From Aphidius gifuensis (Eukaryota > Arthropoda > Insecta > Hymenoptera > Braconidae), in contig NC_057788.1 of assembly GCF_014905175.1 (NCBI RefSeq), forward strand, positions 7,006,001-7,070,000: DNA of 64,000 nucleotides, in the 5' to 3' direction. This document shows positions 48,345 through 60,274 of this stretch, one piece after another (within the stretch, counting starts at the first letter, position 1; each line of letters starts with the position of its first letter). The notes beneath the pieces were generated by a model. The model saw only the letters and a list, made by a program, of their open reading frames with translations, was not told the DNA's origin and did not search any database. Position numbers and translations under genes: made by a program.

Positions 48345-49917
48345 GTGAGAAATACTCATTTGCATACCGTTACAAATGTCATTGATCTCACCGAAAATTT
48401 ATGAGCGTTTTATTTTATTTATCTTTGATAAAATTCTAAAAATCAATACTCAATGTTATTTTCAATTTAGAAAATTAAAATGATAATTAAATAACGTTCA
48501 TAAATTTTTAAAGCGTAGACGAGAAAAATTTTCTATTTGTTTTTTTATTTTCAATAAAATAGTTTGGATATTTTTTATTTATTTTTTATTTTTGTTTGGA
48601 TATTTCTTATTTATTTTTTATTCTCGATAAACAATTTGGACATTGTAGTTGGATAAAAAAAAAATCGTCAGGCAAAGATATGATTAAAAAAATAAATCGA
48701 TAACAAGCCTGTTATATTTTTTTATTTAAAAACAAACATAAACTCACTATCTAAATAACCAAAAAATATTTGTTTTTTGTATTGTCAATATCAAGTATCT
48801 TTATATGGTAAAAAAAAAAATTTTAAACTTTCTAAATAAAATTCCCGTTGTCACTATTTTTTAAAAAACTTTTAAATATATATAAAATTTTATTAAAAAA
48901 TCTGTATAAAAATGTTGAAGGAATTTTAAATTCTTCTTTTTCAAGTAAACTTAATTTGTTGTTTTTTTTTTTTTTTATTTTGTTTTAAAATACTGTCGAG
49001 TTATTTTTTTAAAACTTTACGATAAGATTAACGTTTAATAAAATATTACTCGAGTGTATGTACACAAGAGTTGATTACACTCTTTTTTATGCTAGATAAA
49101 ATCAAATCAGTTTTCGTAAACGATCTTAGGCCTTCCTTTTATGTCTTTACATACCAAAAGAATAATTTTTTATTTTTTTATTTAACATTCTCTCGTCTGC
49201 GCTTCGTCATCGTTCTTGATTTACCATTTTGGTAATGTCGATGCATAACGTGCATGATGCCCTTCAATGACCAAGAGAAGAAGATAAAAATATTCAAAAA
49301 GTAGATGATACATTAATTCTACATTCACTAGTATATATTTTATTATTTTATTTTTTATCTTATCATTGAAACTGTGTGTCAGTCGGTACGATCAATGAGT
49401 CATCAGTGCTGATGACTCAAATAAGATATGATAATTATTTTCAAACATATGCTATTTTTATTCTAAAAAAAAAAAAAATATTTTATTTTTTTTCCTCAGC
49501 AATAAATTAATCATCAAATATATTTTACTCTTGGTCATTGAAAGTGGAATTATGTTTTATATTTTTTATTGGAATTTTTATTTAAATTAAAAAAAAAAAT
49601 CTCGATGAATGTTATTTTTTTATTTTCAACTATTATTTGTTTGTTTTTTTGGAAAAAAAAAATTTTAATAAATTTTATAATTATGTAGTTTTATTCACGA
49701 GATTTTTTTTTTGAAAATTTTCGTAATGACGAGTATTGGAAGAACATATTTAATCTTTGATTTGAGCAAAAAAATAAAAACAATCAACCAAGTTAAAATA
49801 TTTTTTTTTAACTAAATTCAAAAACGATTATTATTTAAAAAAAAAATAAAATATAATAAAGTCAATTGAGTTCTACCAACACAAGAGCATTTCGAAATTA
49901 ATTTAAAAAATTATTAG
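48345..49917 (+). other. Tm1: Tm1 intron 3
   Basis: AT-rich intron of about 1.57 kb. It contains a 32-bp tandem duplication (48562-48625) and a slightly GC-richer stretch at about 49190-49280. No coding signal. Confidence 0.6.
48562..48625. repeat. Tandem duplication, 32-bp unit, two copies
   Basis: Units 48562-48593 and 48594-48625 both begin GTTTGGATATTT and differ at only a few T/C positions. A recent local duplication in an AT-rich intron. Confidence 0.75.
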
Positions 49918-50035
49918 GATACGCAAGGCTCTTGAAAATCGCACCAACATGGAGGATGATCGAGTCTCAATTTTGGAGCAACAATTGACCCAGGCCAAGC
50001 TCATCGCTGAAGAGGCAGACAAGAAGTACGAGGAG
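49918..50035 (+). CDS. Tm1: Tm1 exon 4a (mutually exclusive with 4b)
   Basis: 118 nt completing the split Arg codon, then IRKALENRTNMEDDR and on to KKYEE. Acceptor TTATTAG, donor GTGGGT. Same length and phase as the exon at 50317, which it replaces; including both would duplicate 39 residues and break the heptad phase. Confidence 0.95.
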
Positions 50036-50316
50036 GTGGGTCATTAGCTAATGTCCATGTTTTTATTTTTTTTTTTTTCTACATAGAAAAACTTGATGGT
50101 AATTGAAAGATTATTATTTTTTATTAAGTGGTATATCATAAAATCCACTTGTAAAATAAAAATACAACTTTTAATTACCAATCAATTTTTCTATAATTTA
50201 CAGCTAATTAATTCATCAGTAGCAGAGCCGAGAAATTAATTCATCAACATAAATATTTATGAAAAATTATCATTATTATGTATTAATTTATATTTTCATT
50301 CATTCGTAATATAAAG

Positions 50317-50434
50317 CGCCCGCAAGATTCTCGAGAACCGCAGTTTGGCAGACGAAGAACGTATGGATGCACTTGAAAATCAACTGAAAGAGGCTAGATT
50401 CCTCGCTGAAGAAGCTGACAAAAAATACGATGAG
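50317..50434 (+). CDS. Tm1: Tm1 exon 4b (mutually exclusive with 4a)
   Basis: 118 nt encoding ARKILENRSLADEER through KKYDE, in the same phase as 4a. Both splice sites are weak: the acceptor ATAAAG has almost no pyrimidine tract and the donor is GTTCGA. The weak sites suggest regulated, perhaps tissue-specific inclusion. Confidence 0.93.
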
Positions 50435-52204
50435 GTTCGAGAACCGTCAAAAAAAACACGTGATTGCAGTGATAATGGCTCCTAGTCATTAGCAAAAGTG
50501 CCTAACCCTAACTCACTGTGTGTTCCTCGCTGTGTTGCTCATTTAAGAGTTAAAATTTTTTTTTTTTATTTTTATTTTTCATATATACATTATGTTTTTT
50601 TTTTTTTTATCATATATCTGGTTACCATTTATGATGGCTGTGCTCGATTTTGCATCGTGACCACATAGTCTATTATCCTCAAAAAGAATACTAACGAAAA
50701 TTTAAAAAAAAAAAAACACAATCAAAAAAAATATATAGAAAATGGTGCTCGTGTTAATTTTAGTGTAATTAGCACGATTTATTTTTTTTTTAAATCAGTT
50801 TCATTTATTTGGTGCTGTTTTTATAGCTAATCAAAAAAAAAAAAAAAAAGTGATATGCGTGTGAATATTTTTTGCAAGTGTGCGGGTTTTTCTTTTTTTT
50901 TTTTTTTATTTTTAAATTTCTCAAAATGCAAAAATGAGTCTTTGTTGAGAAGAGAAAAAAAAAAAAAAAAAAAGAATTGGTGCTTTTGTGGCGACAGTGA
51001 AGGTTCTATCTATTTTTAAATAATAATATTTTTAATATGGGATTTTAGTTTTGGAGTACGTTCTCCTTTTTTATTATTATTATAAATAAATATATTTATC
51101 TTTTTGGTATTCATGGGGTACTTATGGTCGGGGGGACAACATTCAAGTTGTCGAGACTTGAATTGAATATATATTTTAAATTTAGACGTGACCGTTGGGC
51201 TATATGATTTTTAAAAAAAATCAAGGTTGAGCGTTAAATAATTGTAAAAAAGATTCAAAAATTTATAGTGTTTTTTTTTAAAAAAATTGCCAAACAAACG
51301 GAATTTTTATGAAGTGTTAAACGTAATAAGTAATATATATTTGTGCTGTGATTGCGGTTTAATGAGGGAATATAGAATATAACTAGATAACATTAAATAA
51401 TTATTTTTTTTAATATGTAAAAAAACAAATAGGAATTATTGACAATTAGACTTTTTTTAAAAAAAAATAATAATAGAAATAACTCGTGTTCAATATAAAT
51501 GCTCAGTCTACAACATTTTTAAATGGGTGACAAAAATACAGGCAAGTCAAATAGATTAGATAATAGTCCGAGAATTATTTAAAGAAAAATATATTATTTA
51601 AATTTACTTGATGTCAATATTGACCCAATAGGAAAATACTTGAGGAAAAAAAAAAAACCTTTATTTTTCTGATCAGGTTGGATTTATGTTTGTCGTTGAT
51701 CCTATCCAAAAAAAAAAAAAATCTTTTAATAATTTCAGCAAGGAACTAACCATCAGCTGTGTGAAAATTCCTGAATTAATTAATTAACAACTCCAATAAT
51801 TTTTTCCAAGAAATTTGATTTTTTTTCGCTGATAAATTAATTGAAATATCGCTCATGTTTTTAAGTTTGTTATTTGAATAACTATATGCCCAGAGTTAAA
51901 TGTTTTCTGACGATTAATCGTTAAATGTATTTAAAAAAATATAGTTTTAATTTTATCTTGATCAAATTAATTTTATAGTCGTCAGAAATCATTGTTAATA
52001 TTATCAACAAAGTTAATTTTTCCTTGAATTTAAATTATGAATATTTTCAATTAGCCATTCCAATGAATTGATGAAGATAACAAGAATAAATATATATAAA
52101 TTTTTTATTATATACAAATAAAATTAGCTTTGTTGATATTTTGTTATAAAAATAGAATCGAGGTTCATTGAATAAAACGGAAAAACCTTGTTTTATTAAA
52201 ATAG
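50435..52204 (+). other. Tm1: Tm1 intron between exons 4 and 5
   Basis: About 1.77 kb of AT-rich sequence with many poly-A/T runs. A less AT-rich 5' part (about 50450-50550) follows exon 4b and could hold splicing signals. No further alternative exon was found. Confidence 0.6.
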
Positions 52205-52275
52205 GTTGCTCGTAAATTGGCCATGGTTGAAGCCGATCTTGAGCGTGCTGAAGAACGTGCTGAGGCTGGAGAATC
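52205..52275 (+). CDS. Tm1: Tm1 exon 5a (mutually exclusive with 5b)
   Basis: 71 nt encoding VARKLAMVEADLERAEER and on to GES (Ser codon split TC/T). Acceptor AATAG, donor GTAAGA. This version matches the typical muscle tropomyosin sequence. Confidence 0.95.
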
Positions 52276-52736
52276 GTAAGAATCGTTTATCAATCGTATA
52301 TATATTTTATTTGCATTATTTTTGAGTGATTAAATTATCAATAATAATTAACACCAACAAGCCAATTGTAAAACACAAGTGCTTGATTGTAAATATATGT
52401 ATATTTCGTTTTTCTTTTGCACTTAAAAATTTTTTTTTTGTATGGAAGCCATTTTTAAAATATCGCTTACATTTGAAACCCTCTAATTGTTACACCCCTT
52501 TCCTTAAAAAAAAAGTTTTGTTGCGCGATTGTTAGTCATCAGAGCAGCAGGACAACTGATCGAGTTACCAGGCCTCATGGATAATTGCAGATTTTACAAA
52601 TAACCAAACGACAATATTAATTTTATTATTGCACGATAATTTGTGCTAATAATTTTGTTTTTATTTATAATTAATTTAAAAAAAAAAAAACAATTTTGTT
52701 CGCTTTGGCATGACACTATTTGAATGTTTAATTTAG
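52276..52736 (+). other. Tm1: Intron between the Tm1 exon 5 alternatives
   Basis: 461 bp between exons 5a and 5b, AT-rich with a modest GC-richer stretch near 52520-52580. No coding evidence; the open frame at 52326-52535 is incidental. Confidence 0.6.
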
Positions 52737-52807
52737 GTGGCAAGGAAACTAGTCATGATGGAGCAAGACCTTGAAAGAGCTGAGGAAAAAGCTGAGCTTT
52801 CCGAATC
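52737..52807 (+). CDS. Tm1: Tm1 exon 5b (mutually exclusive with 5a)
   Basis: 71 nt encoding VARKLVMMEQDLERAEEK and on to SES, same length and phases as 5a. Donor GTAAGT. It resembles the non-muscle version of this segment. Confidence 0.94.
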
Positions 52808-53066
52808 GTAAGTAGATAGTTGTTGTTGTTTTTTTTTTAATTCTGCTATTTGCATTGTTGTGATATTAATATATTTTATGTTAATTAAAAAATTATCATT
52901 GTAAAAAAAAAAAATCTTTATGTCTTGTATTTTTAATTTACAAAGAGTTTGACAATTTTTAAAAATTATTTTTATATTATAAAATTTATAAAAGATGACC
53001 TAAAGATTTTTTTAAACTTTATATTATTGCAATTTTAATGTTTTTAATTTGTTTTTTTTTTCACAG

Positions 53067-53142
53067 TAAAATCGTTGAATTGGAAGAGGAACTCCGTGTT
53101 GTTGGCAACAATTTAAAATCCCTTGAAGTATCAGAGGAAAAG
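53067..53142 (+). CDS. Tm1: Tm1 constant exon 6
   Basis: 76 nt completing the split Ser, then [20 protein letters not shown] and VSEEK, one of the most conserved tropomyosin segments. Acceptor CACAG, donor GTAAAA. Its Tm2 counterpart is 62480-62555. Confidence 0.96.
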
Positions 53143-53289
53143 GTAAAATAAATAATTATATATTCCCACCATAAAAGACCTATTAAAGAATCAATATAAA
53201 ATATAAAATCAAATTTATTAATATTATTTTTTCTATGAAAAATAAATTCAATATAAAAAAATGAAATAAATATATATACTCTTCTATAG

Positions 53290-53352
53290 GCCAACCAACG
53301 TGAAGAGGAATACAAGAATCAAATTAAGACCTTGACAACCCGTCTTAAGGAG
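53290..53352 (+). CDS. Tm1: Tm1 exon 7a (mutually exclusive with 7b)
   Basis: 21 codons, ANQREEEYKNQIKTLTTRLK plus E. Acceptor TATAG, donor GTACAA. This version matches the single sequence kept in Tm2 (62625 onward) and is probably the muscle choice. Confidence 0.95.
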
Positions 53353-53619
53353 GTACAAATATCGCGTGTGCCTTACTTTTGCTCGGTTTTAAATTGTTTG
53401 ATGATAATTAATTTTTTTTTTTTGCTTGTTGACATTACCACTGACTAATATAACAATTTATAATTTTTTAAAAAACCCTTTTTATTCAGCTGCTGATATG
53501 AGAAAAATATCAACTGAAAAATCACCTGATAAAAAACCATTAATTTAACTTGATTTTACTAACAAATGTTTTTCTTTTTTTTTTTTGGTTTGTTTGTTGT
53601 GCGTTTCACTAAAAACCAG

Positions 53620-53682
53620 GCGACACAAAGGGAGGAAAATTTCGAAGGCCAAGTGAAGAACCTTGAAAGTTCATTAAAAGAG
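53620..53682 (+). CDS. Tm1: Tm1 exon 7b (mutually exclusive with 7a)
   Basis: 21 codons, ATQREENFEGQVKNLESSLK plus E. Acceptor CCAG, donor GTAATA. Same length and phase as 7a, with the residue pattern of non-muscle forms. Confidence 0.94.
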
Positions 53683-54328
53683 GTAATAAAAATAATTATT
53701 AACAAAAAATATATATTATTTTGTTAATACATCATTTAAAAGAAAAAAAAAAGAATTATTTAGTTTTTGCTGAGATGTCTCTATTGCTCCAAATGTCGAC
53801 AATTAAATTGATTGGGAATATTCTCGTTTTTACTATCAACAAGTATTTGAATTACAAATAACATTTTTGCATATTAGTCAATTAAATTTTGTTGTTAAAA
53901 TTTTTTTTCTATAAGCCTTTGAGTAATAGAGATATTTCAAATTTAAAAAAAAAAAATATATAAAAAATCATTGAGTTATTAAGGGTTGTCCATTGAAATG
54001 ACGTTCAATCTCAGAAGGTACGAAATTGAGTTGGTTTTGAGTTTTTTAAAAAATAACATGTTTTTTAAATTTCAAAATAATTTAATCAACACATTGAGTG
54101 TGTTGAGCTTTTTTTAAAAATATAAAACAAAAAAAATGCATGTAGATTTATTTGAAAATAATTTTATCACAATAAACACTTTAGTCGATATCAATTTGAA
54201 TATTAAATAACATTCTCATTGGAATGATAAATAAAAATATAAATAAAAGTCTATTGACATCGACTAAAGTCCATTTAAATAACCAAGAAAATGTATTATT
54301 TATTAATGCAAATATGAATTTATTTCAG

Positions 54329-54398
54329 GCTGAGGCTCGTGCTGAGTTCGCTGAACGATCTGTTCAGAAACTCCAGAAAGAGGTCGACAGGCTCGAGG
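54329..54398 (+). CDS. Tm1: Tm1 constant exon 8
   Basis: 70 nt, AEARAEFAERSVQKLQKEV and on to RLE, ending with the first base of an Asp codon (G), then GTATGT. The G is completed by AC or AT in each of the four terminal exons. Confidence 0.96.
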
Positions 54399-54803
54399 GT
54401 ATGTATCAAACATCAAATAACAAATTTAAAAATGAAATAAATTTTATAAATCAAATACAAATTACTTGACAAATAATTATTAAATTTGTTAAATTTAACA
54501 AAAGAATATTTCAATCTATAATTTTTTTTATAAATTGAAAATACAGACAAAATTTTCTCATCGACAAAAAAAAAAAAGAAACAGCTCTAATTCCCATTTT
54601 TTGAGTGAAACTAAATACCAAAAAAAAAAAAAAAAACTAATTTTTTTGCCTTTTAAAGTTTTAATTTTAATACAATTTTTTTTTTTGTTTAATTTGATTT
54701 TTATTATTTAACTTGATTTTTTATTTTATTATTTGAATTAAATTTATTTTTATTATGGTGTGAGTGTGTGGTTTTTTTTTGGCTTAACGAGTAATATTTA
54801 CAG

Positions 54804-54886
54804 ACGATCTCCTTGGTGAAAAAGAAAAAAACAAAATGCTACAAGAGGAAATGGAAGCAACTCTACATGACATCCAGAATATGTAG
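54804..54886 (+). CDS. Tm1: Tm1 terminal exon 9a, cytoskeletal C-terminus
   Basis: 83 nt ending in TAG. Encodes DDLLGEKEKNKMLQEEM and on to LHDIQNM. This C-terminus differs from the striated-muscle type ends and fits a non-muscle tropomyosin. Followed by AT-rich 3'UTR. Confidence 0.94.
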
Positions 54887-56810
54887 ATCTTCGGTGTTTA
54901 ATTTCGGTGGATTAACAAAAAAAAAGAAATTTATATATCACCCATTTATACATGAATGTTTTTTTTTTGTTTTGGATATAACACTATGATAATGGTGCAT
55001 ATCATAAATTTAAAAAAAAAAAAAAAGAAACTAGAACGAGTATGGAGATGTCAATTAGGCTACTCTTCCTACTCTTCAATTTGTTTTAATGGATCAAATT
55101 GCTGACACCACCGTCCACCGTTTGTCTGATGAATGAATGAGTAATTTTTGAATGCATGAGAAATTATTAATATACATAAAATACGTGATGAAAGAACAAT
55201 CTGTCAAAAGTATATATAAAAAAAAAAACTGAGCAGTAATTTTTGCATTAAAAAATCAATGTAAAAGAAGGAGAAAAAAAAAGACAAAATTTTGATAATT
55301 CTGATAACATTCCGAAAAGTACAATTTACAGAAAAAAAAATATTCCACAATTTATATTATAGTTTAAAAAAGTTCTTAAATAAAATTAAAAATTATTCGT
55401 TCACGCGCATTTAAAATATTTGATTTATTTTCTTTCTTCTACTCACATTAATAAATATAACTTGTTTTTCTTTTTTATAATTAAAAATTAATTTTTAAAC
55501 GTTAAATACTGCCGTTAATTAAATTATTTTCAATAGCTTCCTGTTAAATATCATTTTGTTTCTTTAAAATATATTTGATAACATTTTTCTTTTATTATCT
55601 AATTTAAAAAAAAAAATATTATTAATTTAATTTTGATTGTAAACTACAAAAACGAAATGAATTACTTCCAAAAATAAAAAAATTATAAAATTAATTAAAA
55701 ATCTACTAAAAAAAAAAAAGAATTTATATATAATGTAATTTCAAACTTTTGTTCTTTCATATTATTGTTTGATTAATGTTTATTTCTAATCGTGAGACGG
55801 ATTTAAGAAAAAAATAAATAATAAGCGAGAAAGAAAATACGAAAAAATACTTGAGTTTATTAAGATAGTCTATTAATTTACTTAATCGTAATCAAACGAA
55901 AAATTAAAAAAAAAAAAATGATAAAATCAACTAATATCATTGTAATAATAATTATTATATATTGCTATTATTATGAATTTGTTTATAATATATATTTTCA
56001 TTTTGAAATGAATGTGTTTTTTGTTGTTTTGTTTTAATTATTTTTTTGTTGTTTTAAAAATTATTTTAATTTTAATTTGACCTATTAATAAGTTAATCTA
56101 ATAATCCAAAAATAACACGAAATAACTGTGATAAATAAATACTTAAAAATCTAACAAAGTTTGTAATCCTGCATGGATAAAAAATAACAACTATTCAACA
56201 AACAATAGGTAGGTATTTTTGAGTGTGATAGGTGAGTATGTATTTGAATTAAATATGCTTCCTTTTATGTTTACAATACAAAAAAACTGACTGAGTTAAC
56301 TGACATTAAAATTAAATTGACAGATATAATTATAATGATTAATTTATACTTGATTAAAATGTTAAAAAAATAATAATCATTTGTTAAAAAAATTTTCCTT
56401 GACGTAGCCGACAAAGATTATTACGTAATATTGTCATAATTTAAATTGACGGAATTATTCAAGATTAGAAATTTACACGATTTAAAGTTTCGATATTATT
56501 TGAAGGTCATTTGAATAAACAAAGACGATACTTGATTATAATTTTCAATAGCACTTGTGTAGTCACTGTTATTTAAATTGCTTTATAATTCTTGATATGT
56601 TTTATTGAACAAAAAAAAACTATATCTTAATTATTTTAATTTTAAACACAAACTACACCATGAGCTATTATAAAATTATTATTTTTTTTTTCTAATTACT
56701 ATTTTTATTTAAAAATTAATTATTTATAACGCTTCATTTTGTAGGTAATTTTGTAATATTATAATAAATAATTGCTTCTTAAATTTTTTCGACATTTGAC
56801 ATGCTTACAG
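54887..56810 (+). other. Tm1: 3'UTR of the 9a form and intron to exon 9b
   Basis: About 1.9 kb without coding signal. The first several hundred bases probably serve as 3'UTR of transcripts ending in exon 9a; AATAAA-like signals are too numerous to choose one. The remainder is intronic for the other C-termini. Confidence 0.55.
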
Positions 56811-56893
56811 ATGAGATGTTAGTCGAGAAAGAAAAATACAAGGAAATTGGCGATGGTTTAGATGTCGCATTCGAAGAACTCTATGGAATTTAA
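56811..56893 (+). CDS. Tm1: Tm1 terminal exon 9b
   Basis: 83 nt ending in TAA, acceptor CTTACAG. Encodes DEMLVEKEKYKEIGDGLDVA and on to EELYGI. A distinct C-terminus; an AATAAA lies shortly after the stop (near 56913), so this exon could have its own poly-A site. Confidence 0.92.
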
Positions 56894-57137
56894 TAATGCA
56901 AAATTTTTCCCAATAAAAAATAAAATATTTTTACATTGCCTATTTGTTAGATTTATTGCTTCTTATCTAACAATAATACGTAAGTTAATAAAGTCCAAAG
57001 CTTATGTGCTTTTTAACTCTCTAATGCTTAAATTACAAAAATAAATAAAAAATATGGTTCAAAGGGATTCAATTTAAAAAAAAAACATAAACTTTTCTAA
57101 TAAATAATTTACTTATTTGTGTTTAATTTAATTACAG

Positions 57138-57217
57138 ACGAGCTCGTCCACGAAAAGGAGAAATACAAATACATCTGCGACGATTTGGATCTCACCTTTA
57201 CCGAACTTGTTGGTTAA
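57138..57217 (+). CDS. Tm1: Tm1 terminal exon 9c
   Basis: 80 nt ending in TAA TAA, acceptor ATTACAG. Encodes DELVHEKEKYKYICDDLDLT and on to ELVG, one residue shorter than 9b or 9d, giving a 283-residue long form. An AATAAA occurs just downstream (57230). Confidence 0.93.
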
Positions 57218-57690
57218 TAAATTTTGGATTGATTATCCCAATAAAACAAACATCTTCAATCACACACATACACACACACACAAAAATATTATTACCAACA
57301 ACTTCAACAACATATACACAAGAAAAAAAAAAGAAAAAACACAAAAATATTTTAAAATATATGATCTTAATTTTGATCATGAAAATATTACTTGTATTAT
57401 TGTAATTAAAATTAATCTATTGTAAATGTCTATTTGTTTATTTATTTAAAAACATTTATCCTTTATTTTTAAATATATTTTAGTTGAACTAATAAATATT
57501 TTTAAGCTATTAATAATTTGATTAGTTTTATTTCGTCGAAAAAAGAAAATGAGATATTTTAATAGTCTGTCTTATTGATTTTGTTTGAAATTGTCTATTG
57601 AAAAACAAAAAAAAAAAAAACTAATTCACCTGCCTCATTAACAAAATTAACTAATTGAACCATGTGTCCTTTCCTTTGTTATCGTTACAG

Positions 57691-57773
57691 ATGAACTTGT
57701 GAACGAGCGTAGTAAGTACAAAGCAATTGCTGAAGAAATGGATCAAACATTTGCTGATCTTGCTGGGTACTAA
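57691..57773 (+). CDS. Tm1: Tm1 terminal exon 9d, muscle-type C-terminus
   Basis: 83 nt ending in TAA, acceptor CGTTACAG. Encodes DELVNERSKYKAIAEEMDQT and on to DLAGY, close to the Tm2 end at 63702 (MDSTFAELAGY). This is probably the main muscle C-terminus, which interacts with the next tropomyosin and with troponin T. Confidence 0.95.
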
Positions 57774-59890
57774 CGAGGATTGTAACGAGTATGTGAAGAA
57801 AAAAAAAAAATCAACATGCTCGTCATCAATAACACTGCCGCCAAAGAAAATATTTAATAATAAAAAAAAAGTCTCCACAAATGAAAAAAAACTTCCACCA
57901 TCGTCATGTCCATTTTTTTTTCTTTTTTCTTTGCTTATTCATAATTTTAATTGAGCATTTAAAAATAAACTGATTAATTGCCTCAAATAATAATAAGAAT
58001 AAATTTAAAAAATAAAACCATTTCAAAATGTCATTAAACAATGTTAAAAAACAAACAAATGGTATAATAAATAAGTAAATATAACTTGTTAATTTTCTTT
58101 TACTCAATATCAATTTTGCAAGAATATTTAAATTTTTTTCTATAATAATTGTAAATTTATTTATACAATTTTTTTATATACTTATATAAATTCATTTTAC
58201 TGACAGTAGAAAAATTTTATAAATAAAAAAATATCCAAAAATTTATATTGAAAATTACACAAAAAAAAAAGTTTCATATTTCCAAGGTTAAAAGAAAAAT
58301 CAAATTGTGTCAGTTAAAAAAAAAAAAAAACAGAAAATAAAAATACACTTGCTGTTTTTCGTAAAATAATAAACAAAAAAAAAATATGTTGACTTATGAA
58401 ATAATGGACCTTGATATGTTTTTAATAAAATATTTCATAAATACTAAAATTGCACCAACATAATTGTAACTAATACTCATTAATTGATAAATTTTTTTTG
58501 GCTATTGGCGGCACGTGTGATAGGTTTAATACCAATGTCATGTATCATGTGTAAACCACCCTGTTTTGTCGCCGAGTGCCTACCCTCGATGTTAAGAAAA
58601 TAAAAGAAAAAAAAAAACGATAAAATAAAGATGAGAAAAAAAATAAAAAGGAAGTTACTAAAATTTAAAAAAAAACAATTTTTTTCTAAGATAATGTTAA
58701 GTATGGAGCGAAATAAAATATATTAAAAAAAGATATAATGACATGTGTATATTTTTATGCGGAGACTTTAAAAGGTTCACTAAAAAAGTAGAACAATCTT
58801 AATATATGACGTAGAATTTGTTTTGGATTGTGTTATATTTTTTTTTTTTTTACAAATATATATTCGTTTTTTTTTTTTTGGTTCATCTGGCATTCAACCC
58901 ACGTGCCTTGCCTTGGCAGTTGGATCAACAACACGAAATATTGATGTTGTCATGTAGAAATATACCATAGAAATTATTATTGAAAAATCTACTTTACCCA
59001 ACAAGTTCATCACAAAATTGTCTACATCTCATTTAATATATTTGCTCTGAATGCCATTTATATTTATTTATAGATATTTTTGTATATCCACTGATTCCTA
59101 TTCTTGGGACACATACATTTCCCTGGTTCATTTTATTATCAACAATTTTTTATATTTTAATCAAAAAAAAAATAAAAAATATTTATCATAAATTTTTGGC
59201 AATTATGAAATTTTAAAAAATTATATTTTTTATTTATTTAAAATATCTTCTGTTCACTAGCTATTAACACTTTCTCCAAAAATTCCGAGTATAAATGTAA
59301 AAAATGTATTTTTGACTTGGCAAAATAATCTTAAATAAAAATATATATATAAAATTTCAAATGAACAAAAAACAAAAATAAATAAATTCTATTTTAATAT
59401 AACATCTATATTAATAAAATTTTGTCATAAATATTATTTAAAAATTGGTTAATTTCAACTAATCAAAAAATGATTAAATGTAATTTGAAATTGAACCATA
59501 TTTTGTCAAGTTGAAGTAATATATTTTTTATGATTAATTTATTCCACGCCTATTTGAATTATTTTTGAATTTTTTTTTTTTTATGTAAATTAATGCGCAG
59601 ACACCTGAATGAATAAGTCGCGCATTTAAAACATTGGCGTAGACCCCCGGAAGAACCAACTGTTTTTATTAGTTATTTGAAATGTCTTTTTTCCCCTTTT
59701 TTTAAAAAAATAAAAATAAAAAAATAGTTAAATTAGAAATAAACATCACAAAGACATTGGAGAATGATTAAGAAAAGAAGGAAGAAGACGTGCGCACCGC
59801 AACCAGATGCATTTTTCTTACTCTCGCCATTTTTGGTTGCCTCCCACCAATGAGCTTTTTAAACGAGCTTTGATATTACTTGGGAAATTC
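57774..59890 (+). other. Tm1 3'UTR and Tm1-Tm2 intergenic region
   Basis: Probable 3'UTR of the 9d transcripts, then intergenic DNA. AATAAA-like signals near 58604, 58624 and 58709 are candidates for its end. GC-richer stretches at about 58500-58590 and 58880-58945 may be 3'UTR elements. No coding evidence. Upstream Tm2 promoter sequence begins within about the last 150 bases. Confidence 0.5.
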
Positions 59891-59930
59891 AAACGACACT
59901 CGTCGTGCGTCGGTCTACTCGCGAGGGTAG
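59820..59930 (+). other. Tm2: Tm2 promoter and non-coding first exon
   Basis: GC-richer sequence with a Pho/YY1-like GCCATTTT (59826-59833) and a reversed CCAAT context (near 59846), ending at the strong donor GTAG followed by GTAAGT (59930/59931). The acceptor for the coding exon is TTAACAG at 61600. The transcription start is probably near 59890-59905 but cannot be fixed from sequence. Confidence 0.5.
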
Positions 59931-60274
59931 GTAAGTGTGTTCACCACGTCTTTATCATCTTCATTAAGATGATAAACCAAAAATAAATAAATAAAAAATA
60001 AACATCTGTGACAAATTATTCTAACGCTCTTTTGACAGCTGCTGCTTCTGCATATACATTACACAAACTATTTACTAAAACAAAAAAAAAAAAAAAAAAA
60101 AGTATCTTTCATTGATAAAAATTATTTAATTATTATTTTTTTTTAAATCTTTTCTTTTTTTTTTTTCTTTTCATTAATCTTGTAAAGTAGCAAGAAAATA
60201 TATTTAAAATTTAATTTTTTTTTTTTGCATAATAATATTGTTTCGTGAGTGACATTTGAAAATTAATTTTACAG

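Larger units (their letters stand above)
40200..58760 (+). other. Tm1: Tropomyosin 1 transcription unit (gene-level entry)
   Basis: Multi-promoter tropomyosin gene. Starts: long muscle-type (non-coding exon ending 40376; coding exons 41483 and 41688), atypical (42415) and short cytoskeletal (45762). All join the common exon at 48211 in phase 0. Then come alternative pairs 49918/50317, 52205/52737 and 53290/53620, constant exons 53067 and 54329, and four terminal exons (54804, 56811, 57138, 57691). Every junction is GT-AG and phase-consistent, and the muscle path sums to 855 nt, i.e. 284 residues plus stop. Smaller gaps (41814-42234, 53143-53289, 53353-53619, 53683-54328, 54399-54803, 57218-57690) are AT-rich introns with nothing else visible; 57256-57281 is a CA microsatellite. 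I found no Pro/Ala-rich extension like the fly troponin-H forms. The 3' limit is approximate. Same strand as fz2 upstream and Tm2 downstream. Confidence 0.9.
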
